A stretch of 64,000 bases of DNA, from assembly GCA_964526285.1 (NCBI GenBank), contig CAZGIW010000006.1:1-64000 (forward strand), read 5' to 3'. The translations under genes and the position numbers were made by a program. A model generated the notes under the pieces. The model saw only the letters and a program-made list of their open reading frames with translations. It had not been told where the DNA came from and ran no database searches. Positions 7,973 to 16,382 of this stretch are shown here, in pieces (within the stretch, counting starts at the first letter, position 1; every line of letters begins with the position of its first letter). This DNA is from CAYMAZ01 sp964526285. Lineage in GTDB: Bacteria; Bacteroidota; Bacteroidia; Bacteroidales; DTU049.

Positions 7973-8356
7973 ATGATAGTAAGGATAATAATGCTTTTAA
8001 TATTAATTTCAGGTTTTGTACATGCACAAACGGCAGATGAATACTATGAAAGCGGTAGAAATTATATGACTAACGGCGACTTTAGAAGTGCTATAGAGGA
8101 TTTTACAAAGGCTCTTGAAATAGATTCTCTGTACGTGGAGGCGTGGACAGCTCGTGGTGATGCATGGGAAGAAATTGGAATTTATGGAGAGGCAACTGAG
8201 GACTGGATGCAGGCATATTATCTGCACGGTAATGACAGGTTTGATGAGGGATCCTTTGCTGATGCCTGCCGATACTGGAGCATGGCAGCAGAGATGGGGC
8301 ATCCTGAAGCAAAAAGTTTATACAGGAATCATTGTAAGAGAAAAGCAAAAAACTGA
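7973..8356 (+). CDS. secreted TPR-repeat protein
   Basis: From ATG 7973 the product is 127 residues: a signal peptide (cleavage VHA|QTAD), then at least two TPR helices pairs (ADEYYESGRNYMTNGDFRSAIEDFTKALEIDSLYVEAW in two halves) and a Sel1-like last repeat (EGSFADACRYWSMAAEMGHPEA). TPR proteins are protein-binding scaffolds; no partner is evident. The in-frame TTG at 7952 is rejected as the start because it lies inside the -7 promoter box. Confidence 0.82.
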   Translation: MIVRIIMLLILISGFVHAQTADEYYESGRNYMTNGDFRSAIEDFTKALEIDSLYVEAWTARGDAWEEIGIYGEATEDWMQAYYLHGNDRFDEGSFADACRYWSMAAEMGHPEAKSLYRNHCKRKAKN

Positions 8357-8440
8357 CAAACCCCATTAATTTTCTGCCCAAAGGCAGTTGTTGTCATAAG
8401 CACATTTTGTCGATACATTTGCCCTTAGTGTATATTTCAT

Positions 8441-8472
8441 TTTGCACCGGCCATATTTTGTAGCTATCTTTG
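8441..8472 (+). promoter_or_regulatory. promoter of the M28 peptidase gene
   Basis: A -33 TTTG (8441-8444) and a -7 TATCTTTG (8465-8472) are separated by 20 bp, matching the Bacteroidota promoter layout. The ATG follows 22 bases later. Confidence 0.7.
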
Positions 8473-8494
8473 ATTTTCTAAAAAAGTAACGATT

Positions 8495-9811
8495 ATGAAA
8501 ACAATTTTAAAAAACATGAGCTTTCCTGATAAACTATTATTTGTCTCTTTGTGGGCATTACTTCAGTTATGGGTTTTGGCTGTCACCGCCCAGGATGCCG
8601 AACAGGTAAAAACCTATACACGCGAATTGAGCAGAGATTATTACTGCGGCAGAGGATATGAGCATCAGGGAGACCAGAAAGCAGCTGCCTGGATTGCAGC
8701 CCGGTTTGATGACGCCGGAATACACCAAATTAACGACAACTGGTTTCAGGAATTTCAGTTTTCTATCAATACCATGCCATCTACTCTTGAGCTGAAAATT
8801 GATGATGTGACACTGAAAACAGGTACCGATTATATTTTGCGAAAATCTTTTGAAACAACAAATCGTACCTATGATATTCTGCACGTGAAAAATGATATAT
8901 ACAACAGTAAAGAATTTACAGACAGCCTTGCCATGGTGGATTTGAGCAACACAATTGCCATCGTTGATATTAATTTTATTTATCAAAACTATAAAAACCA
9001 CACTGAAGTAATGGATGTGCTGTTTTCTTTGCCTTTCCCAGGATGGGTGTATCTGACAGACCAACCACTGAGAAGTTATGCTATGTATGGACTCAAATTA
9101 AGAGATGTTGTGATGATTGAAATGTCAAAAGATGTGATAAAAGGAGAAGAGAAGAAGCTTATGCTGAATGTGGAAACAGCGTTTCTCAGTGATTACACCT
9201 CAAAAAATGTTATGGGTTATGTGAGAGGAACAAAAAATCCGGATGAATATATTGTTCTAGGGGCACACTATGATCATTTGGGAATGATGGGAAAAAACAC
9301 GTATTTTCCAGGAGCCGATGACAATGCTTCAGGTGTAGCTACTGTAATTGAATTTGCCCGCTTCTTTTCTGAAAGAAAAAATCGTCCCGAATGCTCTGTT
9401 ATCTTTGTTTGTTTTGGCGCTGAAGAAGTGGGACTGTTAGGTTCAGAATATTTTGTTAATAATTGTCCTGTTCCTCACGAAAGCATTAAGCTTGTAATCA
9501 ATTTAGATATGATTGCTTTCGGAGAAAGCGGTTTTAAAATAGAATACGGCGATGTACTTACAGATTATATGAACACCATGCGTGAAATTATTCAAACAAA
9601 TAATCTGGAAATTGAAATACAAGAAGCAGAAGCTCAGCCACACAGTGATCATTTTCCCTTTATTGAAAAAGATATTCCTGCTTTTTTTATCACCAGCGGT
9701 GTGAAAGATTCAAAAGATTACCATACTGTGAATGATAACTTTGAGGCTCTTCCATTCACTAAAATCAACGAATTACTGATTTTACTCAGAGAATTTATGT
9801 ACACATTTTAA
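8495..9811 (+). CDS. secreted M28-family zinc aminopeptidase
   Basis: This 438-residue protein has an N-terminal signal region (cleavage likely VTA|QDAE) and a C-terminal M28 catalytic domain. The co-catalytic zinc ligands and catalytic Glu are visible: His258 in AHYDH, Asp275 in GADDNASG, Glu310/311 in GAEEVG, Asp in NLDM (about 337) and His383 in HSDHF. A PA-like insert may occupy the middle. It probably trims N-terminal residues from peptides in the periplasm or outside the cell. There is no T9SS sorting domain. Confidence 0.92.
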   Translation: MKTILKNMSFPDKLLFVSLWALLQLWVLAVTAQDAEQVKTYTRELSRDYYCGRGYEHQGDQKAAAWIAARFDDAGIHQINDNWFQEFQFSINTMPSTLELKIDDVTLKTGTDYILRKSFETTNRTYDILHVKNDIYNSKEFTDSLAMVDLSNTIAIVDINFIYQNYKNHTEVMDVLFSLPFPGWVYLTDQPLRSYAMYGLKLRDVVMIEMSKDVIKGEEKKLMLNVETAFLSDYTSKNVMGYVRGTKNPDEYIVLGAHYDHLGMMGKNTYFPGADDNASGVATVIEFARFFSERKNRPECSVIFVCFGAEEVGLLGSEYFVNNCPVPHESIKLVINLDMIAFGESGFKIEYGDVLTDYMNTMREIIQTNNLEIEIQEAEAQPHSDHFPFIEKDIPAFFITSGVKDSKDYHTVNDNFEALPFTKINELLILLREFMYTF

Positions 9812-9830
9812 TGAAAGGTGTTTTTAAAAA

Positions 9831-9850
9831 ATGTTGTAATTTTACAACAT
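9831..9850. promoter_or_regulatory. 20-bp palindrome overlapping a start codon
   Basis: Nine-base arms ATGTTGTAA and TTACAACAT flank a central TT. The right arm ends in the first two bases of the start codon at 9849, and the centre contains a -7-like TAATTTTA (9838-9845). It could be an operator for an autoregulated or leaderless transcript; this is inference only. Confidence 0.4.
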
Positions 9851-10352
9851 GCCTCGAAAATTAAATCTTACACCGGATTTTTCAGACTATCAGATTTTTG
9901 GTCTTTCCACTCATCTGAAAGATTACAAATTATGCTGGCATATCAATTCTGCTTTGCAAACAAATTTCATAAGGCATGAGGGACTTCCTGTAGATGTAGA
10001 TCCTCCAAGAAAATACAGCCTTTTTGAACAAAAAGAATTTTGTGAGCAACTGGATCTGTATTTGCTTTCTAACTTCAGCAACCATATTCCGTGGTTTGAA
10101 AAAGCAAAACATTTTCATTACTTTTTTATCATTAGCGGTCGTCCCCTTAAATCTCAGTTTGTGTTTTTTGAAAAGTCTTTAAAAAAAATTCCGCAAATGT
10201 TGATGGTAACAAAACTTAGTTCACAGGAAAAAAAACTGGCACAGCCGCTGCTTAGTAATTTTGAATTGCATCTGACAGAAACAGCAATAAGAAACAGAGA
10301 GGAATCTAATATAGTCGTGCCCAAAAGAGCAGGCATAAAAAAACTCAAATAA
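9849..10352 (+). CDS. IPExxxVDY-family protein (probable)
   Basis: The 167-residue soluble protein has the layout I associate with the Bacteroidota IPExxxVDY family: an N-terminal LSTHLKDYKLCWHINSAL segment and a later KKIPQMLMVTKLS segment at the place of the family motif. The function of that family is unknown. There is no signal peptide or membrane segment. It precedes the LolC/E-like permease by 14 bp, so the two are probably co-transcribed. The assignment rests on recalled family features and is moderate. Confidence 0.6.
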   Translation: MPRKLNLTPDFSDYQIFGLSTHLKDYKLCWHINSALQTNFIRHEGLPVDVDPPRKYSLFEQKEFCEQLDLYLLSNFSNHIPWFEKAKHFHYFFIISGRPLKSQFVFFEKSLKKIPQMLMVTKLSSQEKKLAQPLLSNFELHLTETAIRNREESNIVVPKRAGIKKLK

Positions 10353-10366
10353 TACAAATAGCACTG

Positions 10367-11629
10367 ATGAAGAATTTTCCACTGGTTTTTATGATGGCTC
10401 GCCGGTATTTGTTTGCCAAAAAATCATTTGCTATTATAAATATTGTATCCTTAATTTCTGTTATCGGGGTAACTGTGGGAACAATGGCGCTTTTTGTTGT
10501 ATTGTCAGTTTTTAACGGATTTGAAAACCTTATTCTTGGCCTGTTTAATAGTTTTCACGCTGATTTTAAAATTGAATCTGCCGAAGGCAAAACATTTGAT
10601 ATAACAGAATTTCCCGAAGAGAAAATAAGACAAATTGAAGGAGTTTATACCGTAACAAATGTCATTGAAGACCTTGCTCTTGCCAGATATAACGACAGAC
10701 AACATCTGGTCATCGTGAAAGCTGTGAGCGATGAGTTTCTCCTTTCTGCCAGTCTCGACTCAATTATTATCTACGGCGAACCCATACTTGAATATAATGA
10801 AGTAGAATTTGCAATTATTGGAGCCGGTGTTGACTATGTCCTGGGCGTGAATCTCAATGATTATTCAAAGGGAATTTCACTGTATGTTCCCAAAAGAACA
10901 GCAAAAGCCTCTGTGTCAATGGCTCAGGCATTTGTTTCTCAAAGTGTTTACGCTTCTTCGGTTTTTTCAATTCAGCAGGAGTTTGATGAAGAATATATCA
11001 TTGTCCCCCTTGAAACCGGAAAACGACTGTATGAATATGAAAATGAAGTCACTTCTGTTGAAATTATGATGAAACCCAATTCCAGCTTGAAAAAAACCAG
11101 AAAAGCACTCAGTCAGATTCTTGGAAATGAATATGTGATTAAAGACAGATTTCAGCAACAGGAATTTATTTATAAAATTCTCAAAAGTGAAAAACTTGCC
11201 ATTTTCCTCATCCTTTCGTTTATCCTTATTATTGCAACATTCAATGTGATAGGAACAATTAGTATGATTATTCTTGAAAAACGTAAAGATATTGCTGTTT
11301 TGAGTGCAATGGGATGCCCTCTTTCCACAATACGCAGACTGTTTGTTGTTGAAGGTATGCTGATTATTGGAACAGGCGCTGTTTTGGGAGTTATTCTTGG
11401 TGCAATCCTCTGCTGGCTTCAGCAAAAGTATGGCCTGCTTAGTCTGGGAAGCCCCGATGCAAACTATGTGGTTATGTCATATCCCGTCAAAATGAAAGCA
11501 GGCGATTTGTTAATCATACTCTCTACTGTGGGAGTCATCGGTTTTTTGTCCTCACTGATCCCCTCACGAAAAATCAAGGGTAAATTTGTAAGTATTAACC
11601 AACACGAACAGGGCGTGGAAGAAAAATAA
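10367..11629 (+). CDS. FtsX/LolC-LolE-like ABC transporter permease
   Basis: The 420-residue protein has the MacB/FtsX permease topology: one membrane helix near residues 22-50, a large periplasmic domain (about 55-265) and three C-terminal helices (about 272-300, 325-350 and 380-402). The opening ARRYLFAKKSFAIINIVSLISV and the LEKRKDIAVLSAMGC coupling loop are typical of lipoprotein-releasing LolC/E proteins. It would extract outer-membrane lipoproteins from the inner membrane together with a LolD ATPase, which is not in this window. Confidence 0.88.
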   Translation: MKNFPLVFMMARRYLFAKKSFAIINIVSLISVIGVTVGTMALFVVLSVFNGFENLILGLFNSFHADFKIESAEGKTFDITEFPEEKIRQIEGVYTVTNVIEDLALARYNDRQHLVIVKAVSDEFLLSASLDSIIIYGEPILEYNEVEFAIIGAGVDYVLGVNLNDYSKGISLYVPKRTAKASVSMAQAFVSQSVYASSVFSIQQEFDEEYIIVPLETGKRLYEYENEVTSVEIMMKPNSSLKKTRKALSQILGNEYVIKDRFQQQEFIYKILKSEKLAIFLILSFILIIATFNVIGTISMIILEKRKDIAVLSAMGCPLSTIRRLFVVEGMLIIGTGAVLGVILGAILCWLQQKYGLLSLGSPDANYVVMSYPVKMKAGDLLIILSTVGVIGFLSSLIPSRKIKGKFVSINQHEQGVEEK

Positions 11630-11635
11630 AATACT

Positions 11636-12529
11636 ATGAAAAAATTGGTTTTAATTTATTTGTCTGTTTCTGCTGTTTTTTTTTCAATAGGACAAACAGT
11701 ACTGCTGCCAGTTGAAGAGTTCAACTCAAATATCCTGGTGCACGGAACAACAGCTCCTTCAACTGTATGGTTTGCCCCAAATTACCAACCACCTATTGCA
11801 TGGACTTCATCAGGTGGCTGCCCCGACGGCAGAATTGGCTATTCTTCGTCATGGAATAATTACTGGGGTAATTTTGTGCGACTACCCCAAATTAACTGCA
11901 CAGGTCATGATACAATCATTTTGTCATTTGATGTGAGTCATTCCTGGTTTTCCGCTCATACCAACGATTGGTGTCGCTTTTATATTTGGGCTGACGGTGG
12001 GTATACCCACAATGTTGTGTCTGTTCTGATTGACTCTGTTGATGTGACATATGATTCAGGGATCAACGGCAAAGGTTTCAGGTTTACCGAAGTCAGGTCA
12101 TGCAATTCTGTTGAGGTGAAATTTGATATTTCTGCCATCTCAAACAAAAGCAACTTGCTGTTGTATATTGAACCTTCATGCAGTTACAATAATAGTAATG
12201 TTTTTTATGTGTATTTTGATAATATCAGCGCGAAGTCACACGATGGTGTATCGGTAAGTCTTGAAGATAAAAAAGAAGAGTTTGAGTTTTTGGTGTATCC
12301 TGTGCCGGCATCAGAAAGTATTAATCTGGAGTATAAACAGGGATTTCCACCCAATACATCTATTGGTGTTTTTTCTGTTGACGGAAAGGTTCTGATAAAA
12401 GAGAATTTGTTATATGGAGAAACCTTGCATTGGATTAACATTTCTCAGCTGTATGCAGGAATATATCTGATGAATATTATTTCTGAAAAACAAGGTGTTT
12501 TATTTCAAAAAAGTATTGTTGTGGAATAA
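11636..12529 (+). CDS. secreted protein with T9SS type A sorting domain
   Basis: The 297-residue protein has a signal peptide (cleavage near SIG|QTVL), a central beta-rich lectin- or jelly-roll-like region (IILSFDVSHSWFSAHTNDW, SNLLLYIEPSC, VYFDNIS) and a C-terminal sorting domain (about 220-297: YPVPASESINLE, GVFSVDGKVL, LYAGIYLMNI). The C-terminal domain marks export by the type IX system. The effector function is not recognised. It starts 6 bp after the permease gene. A strong bidirectional terminator follows. Confidence 0.85.
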   Translation: MKKLVLIYLSVSAVFFSIGQTVLLPVEEFNSNILVHGTTAPSTVWFAPNYQPPIAWTSSGGCPDGRIGYSSSWNNYWGNFVRLPQINCTGHDTIILSFDVSHSWFSAHTNDWCRFYIWADGGYTHNVVSVLIDSVDVTYDSGINGKGFRFTEVRSCNSVEVKFDISAISNKSNLLLYIEPSCSYNNSNVFYVYFDNISAKSHDGVSVSLEDKKEEFEFLVYPVPASESINLEYKQGFPPNTSIGVFSVDGKVLIKENLLYGETLHWINISQLYAGIYLMNIISEKQGVLFQKSIVVE

Positions 12530-12530
12530 A

Positions 12531-12563
12531 AAAAAGCTGTCTTAAAAAAGACAGCTTTTCTTT
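12531..12563. terminator. bidirectional rho-independent terminator
   Basis: A 12-bp stem (AAAAGCTGTCTT paired with AAGACAGCTTTT) with an AAAA loop is flanked by an A-run on the left and a T-run on the right. It can therefore end both the plus-strand gene before it and the minus-strand lipoprotein gene after it. Confidence 0.9.
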
Positions 12564-12580
12564 TAATAATGCTGTTTTGC

Positions 12581-12763
12581 TTATTCAGCAACTTCTTCAA
12601 CAACGTCGTCTTCAACAACTTCTTCAACAACTTCTTCTTCAACAACTTCTTCAACAACTTCTTCAGTAGTTTCTTCAGTTGTTTCTTCTTCTTTTGGAGC
12701 TTCGTTGCAAGCAACAAATGCAAACATTGCAAATGCTACTAATAAATAACTTAATTTTTTCAT
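12581..12763 (-). CDS. acidic repeat mini-lipoprotein
   Basis: From the ATG at 12763 the protein is 60 residues: a signal peptide with lipobox (MFAFVAC) followed by a mature part made almost entirely of Glu, Val and Thr (EETTEE and EEVVEE repeats). The DNA beneath is a tandem array of TTCTTCAACAAC-like units, so its length may vary by slippage. The upstream in-frame ATG at 12805 is rejected because it lies next to the minus-strand -7 box TATATTTG (12815-12808). Function is unknown; a highly charged surface or periplasmic tether is one possibility. Confidence 0.75.
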   Translation of the reverse strand: MKKLSYLLVAFAMFAFVACNEAPKEEETTEETTEEVVEEVVEEEVVEEVVEDDVVEEVAE

Positions 12764-12807
12764 GATACTTTGTTTTTGGTTAATAACTTTCTTTTTAGTT
12801 AGCACTG

Positions 12808-12815
12808 CAAATATA
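12808..12815 (-). promoter_or_regulatory. promoter -7 box of the acidic mini-lipoprotein
   Basis: Minus-strand TATATTTG matches TAnnTTTG and lies 45 bases upstream of the chosen start at 12763. Confidence 0.6.
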
Positions 12816-12950
12816 CGTTATAAATAATTGCAAGTGCAAATTTATTTTAACATTTATTAACATTTGTTTATAGACTAAATATAAATAAGGAAAACTTAAA
12901 AACGGCAAATTTTTTTTAATCGCGCAACCTATAAGCATTTTAATTTGTTG

Positions 12951-12958
12951 TAACTTTG
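12951..12958 (+). promoter_or_regulatory. promoter -7 box of the C25 peptidase gene
   Basis: TAACTTTG matches TAnnTTTG. Its final TTG (12956) is in frame with the gene and would be a false start. Confidence 0.6.
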
Positions 12959-12979
12959 ATAAAAATTAAAAGAAATTGT

Positions 12980-15900
12980 ATGAAAAAAATTAAATTTCTA
13001 ATAGCAATTGCCACTGTAGTTTTTACAGTTTTTTCCCCTTTTTGTGCTTATTCACAAACGAATGTCACAATTATTTCAGAAACTTCAACTGAAATTATTG
13101 TCAAATTTCAACCATCTGCTCCCACTTTTAAATCTGTGGAAACTCCCTGGGGAACCATGCAGATTCCGCAGGTAGATAAAGGCACATATGTGTTGAAGGG
13201 AGGATATCCTGAGATGCAGAAATTAACCGCCTCAGTGGTAATTTCACCTCAGGGGTCGTCAGATTTTGAAATTATCGGAGCAGATTATTATGAGTTGGAA
13301 AACGTGGATATTGCTCCATCCAAAGGGAATCTTTTGCGCAATGTAAATCCAGATGATGTTCCCTATGTCAAATCATCTGTATATTCTCAAAATGCATACT
13401 GGCCGGTCAGTCCAGCCACATTAAAAGATCCATATAACATCAGGACAATGCGAGGGCAGACGATTGTTGTTACTCCATTTGCATGGAACCCGGTGTCAAA
13501 GTCACTAAGGATTTATACAGAGATTACAGTTCGGATATCTTTCACTTCTTCTCCCGGAATCAATGAACTGCCCCAACATGTGGCTGGTAATGAGTCTTAT
13601 GATTTCGAACGTATTTATGAGCGTCAGTTTTTAAACTACAATTCTTCTTCATCAAAATATACTCCTGTAGAGGAAGATGGTAATATGCTGATTATCTGTC
13701 ATGGTTCTTTTCTGACAGAGATGGAGCCTTTTGTGCGCTGGAAAAACCAGAAAGGTATCCCAACAGAGATTGTTGATGTTGCCACTATTGGGAATTCAGC
13801 TCAGATTAAAACCTATGTGGAAAATTATTATAATACAAATGGACTGACATATCTTTTATTGGTTGGTGATCATGCACAGGTGCCTGCCAGTTCCACATCA
13901 GCTGGTCCTTCAGATAATAATTATTCTTATATTGTTGGAAGTGATCGTTATCCTGATATTTTTGTGGGGCGTTTTTCAGCAGAGAATGTTGGCCATGTCA
14001 CAACGCAGGTTGAAAGATCAGTTCAATATGAAAAGTATCCCGAGATAGCGGGAACATGGTATAAGAAAGGGGCTGGTATTGCTTCAGAAGAAGGTCCTGG
14101 ACATAATAATCTTTATGATCATGAACATTTGCAACAGATAAGGTTAAAGCTATTGGCATATAATTATTCAGATGTAACAGAGCACTATGAAGGTTCGCAG
14201 GGCGGGTTGGACATGCCAGGAGACCCAACAGCACTTCAGGTACTTGATGACCTGAATAGCGGAGCCAGCATTATTAACTATACTGGTCATGGTTGGGATC
14301 AGGGTTGGGGCACTTCCGGTTTCAGCAACACGCATGTTGATCAGTTGACTAATGTTAACAAACTTCCATTTATTTGGTCAGTGGCATGTGTCAATGGAAA
14401 CTTCACAACAACCACATGCTTTGGAGAAGCCTGGCTCAGAGCAACACATAGTGGCCAGCCAACCGGTGCTATTGGCATTATGGCGTCCACAATTAATCAA
14501 AGCTGGAATCCTCCAATGAGCGGACAGTTGGAAATGGTTGACATTCTTATTGAATCATACAGTGGCAATATTAAACGAAGCTTTGGTGGTATTAGCATGA
14601 ATGGTTGTATGAAGATGAATGATGATTATGGAACAGGTGGTGAAGACATGACAGACACATGGGTTTTGTTTGGAGACCCGTCTCTTGTTGTCAGAACAGA
14701 TACTCCTGCACCCATGACTGTAACACATCAGGCACAGGCCATTATTGGAAATGACAATATTGATGTGCAGTGTAATGTTGACGGTGCTTTGGTATGTTTA
14801 AGTATTGACGGGGTTATTCTCGGACGGGGATATGTGAACAGTGGAAATGTTAATATCATGTTTTCACCTTTAACTACAATTGATCCAATAGATGTTGTGG
14901 TAACTGCCTACAATAAACAAACTTATCTGGGGACAATTAATGTTATACCCCCGGCAGGACCCTACGTAATCAGAGAAACTGTTGTTATTAATGATGCTGC
15001 AGGCAATAACAACGGACTGGCTGATTTTGGTGAAACGATTCAACTGAATGTAACTCTCAAAAATATTGGTGTTGATCCTGCAACAAACGTGACGGCCACA
15101 GTGTCATCAGCCAACACCAACATTACAATAACTGGCAATAATGCCACATTTGGAAATATTGCTGCCGGTGGTTCGCATCTTGTGAACAATGCATTTAGCT
15201 TCACTGTCAATGATTCCATTACAGATCAGGAAATTGTATGGTTTTCTATCGCTGCTACTGATGGTGTTGATGTGTGGAACTCCACTTTTAGTATAACACT
15301 CAATGCACCGGTTTTGTCAGTAACAACAGTTCAGGTGAATGATGCCGGAGGAAATCAAAATGGAAGAATTGATCCGGGAGAAACAGTTCAGCTAATTTTT
15401 AATACATTGAATGATGGGCATGCAGATTCACCGCTTGCAACAGGACAACTGAGCAGCGGTTCTTCTAATGTTACAATAACAAATGCCAGTGTCAATGCAG
15501 GAGCTTTGCCCTTAGGACAAACTACTCCGGTTGCCTTTGAGGTGACCATTGATCCGGCAACTCCCATAGGAACAGTAATAGATTTTTCATATACATGTAG
15601 TGCAAATCCATACTCAACTTCCAAACAGATTTCAATGGCTGCAGGGCTGATTGTTGAAGATTGGGAATCAAATGATTTCAGTTCATATCCCTGGACTACT
15701 TCGGGCAATGCGCCATGGACAATCATCAGTGGTACAAATGTGTTTGAAGGAGGTTTTGCTGCCCGCTCTGGAGTTATTAGTGACGATCAGCAAAGTATAC
15801 TTAGTGTAACACTCAATATTGTTGCTGATGACACAATTTCATTCTACAAAAAAGTATCATGTGAATATGGTTCTCAATGGTCTCAATGGTGGGATTACCT

Positions 15901-16375
15901 TGTGTTTCACGTAAACACAACTGAAATGGGAAGATGGGACGGCGAAATTGACTGGTCAAGAGAAGCGTTCTTTGTCACTGCAGGTAGCAGAACGTTTAAA
16001 TGGACGTACATAAAAGATTATATCTACAGTGAAGGTGAAGATGCTGCATGGATTGACTTTGTTGTGTTTCCTCCATTTCAAACAGATATTTCTGTCCCAG
16101 AACAATCAAACGTTTCACACTATATTACATGCTTCCCAAATCCTGCAAATGATATGATAACAATATCTCTTGGGGTTTATAAATCTGATATCATCTCCAT
16201 GGATATTGTTGACCTGAATGGGAAACTTGTTCTCTCTGTGGAGAACAATCTTATAATTGAACAGGGAGAGTATACAAAAACAATAAATGTTGCACATCTT
16301 TCAGCAGGAAATTACTATCTGAGGTTATTGTCGGACAAAGTATCTCTGAACCATCCTTTTGTAATTGTCAGATAA
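12980..16375 (+). CDS. gingipain-like C25 cysteine peptidase, T9SS-secreted
   Basis: The product is 1131 residues from ATG 12980. It has a signal peptide (AYS|QTNV), a propeptide of about 200 residues, and a C25 catalytic domain with His437 in YTGHGWDQGW and Cys470 in SVACVNGNF. The 33-residue His-Cys spacing equals that of the catalytic dyad of Porphyromonas RgpB as I recall it. Two CARDB-like Ig repeats follow (each beginning VxxNDAAGNNNG/VNDAGGNQNG, about 665 and 780), then a MAM-like jelly roll (DWESNDFSSYPWTTSG, about 895) and a T9SS sorting domain (CFPNPANDMITI to the end). It is probably a cell-surface or secreted endopeptidase. Whether it cuts after Arg, Lys or another residue cannot be told. 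Confidence 0.93.
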   Translation: MKKIKFLIAIATVVFTVFSPFCAYSQTNVTIISETSTEIIVKFQPSAPTFKSVETPWGTMQIPQVDKGTYVLKGGYPEMQKLTASVVISPQGSSDFEIIGADYYELENVDIAPSKGNLLRNVNPDDVPYVKSSVYSQNAYWPVSPATLKDPYNIRTMRGQTIVVTPFAWNPVSKSLRIYTEITVRISFTSSPGINELPQHVAGNESYDFERIYERQFLNYNSSSSKYTPVEEDGNMLIICHGSFLTEMEPFVRWKNQKGIPTEIVDVATIGNSAQIKTYVENYYNTNGLTYLLLVGDHAQVPASSTSAGPSDNNYSYIVGSDRYPDIFVGRFSAENVGHVTTQVERSVQYEKYPEIAGTWYKKGAGIASEEGPGHNNLYDHEHLQQIRLKLLAYNYSDVTEHYEGSQGGLDMPGDPTALQVLDDLNSGASIINYTGHGWDQGWGTSGFSNTHVDQLTNVNKLPFIWSVACVNGNFTTTTCFGEAWLRATHSGQPTGAIGIMASTINQSWNPPMSGQLEMVDILIESYSGNIKRSFGGISMNGCMKMNDDYGTGGEDMTDTWVLFGDPSLVVRTDTPAPMTVTHQAQAIIGNDNIDVQCNVDGALVCLSIDGVILGRGYVNSGNVNIMFSPLTTIDPIDVVVTAYNKQTYLGTINVIPPAGPYVIRETVVINDAAGNNNGLADFGETIQLNVTLKNIGVDPATNVTATVSSANTNITITGNNATFGNIAAGGSHLVNNAFSFTVNDSITDQEIVWFSIAATDGVDVWNSTFSITLNAPVLSVTTVQVNDAGGNQNGRIDPGETVQLIFNTLNDGHADSPLATGQLSSGSSNVTITNASVNAGALPLGQTTPVAFEVTIDPATPIGTVIDFSYTCSANPYSTSKQISMAAGLIVEDWESNDFSSYPWTTSGNAPWTIISGTNVFEGGFAARSGVISDDQQSILSVTLNIVADDTISFYKKVSCEYGSQWSQWWDYLVFHVNTTEMGRWDGEIDWSREAFFVTAGSRTFKWTYIKDYIYSEGEDAAWIDFVVFPPFQTDISVPEQSNVSHYITCFPNPANDMITISLGVYKSDIISMDIVDLNGKLVLSVENNLIIEQGEYTKTINVAHLSAGNYYLRLLSDKVSLNHPFVIVR

Positions 16376-16382
16376 CAGGCGT

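Noticed and set aside
12505..12732. Open frame encoding a Lys/Leu repeat that looks like an amphipathic antimicrobial peptide
   Set aside because: It is another reading frame of the minus-strand Glu/Val repeat gene and runs into the terminator, so the KKLLKKLL pattern is an artefact of the repeat.
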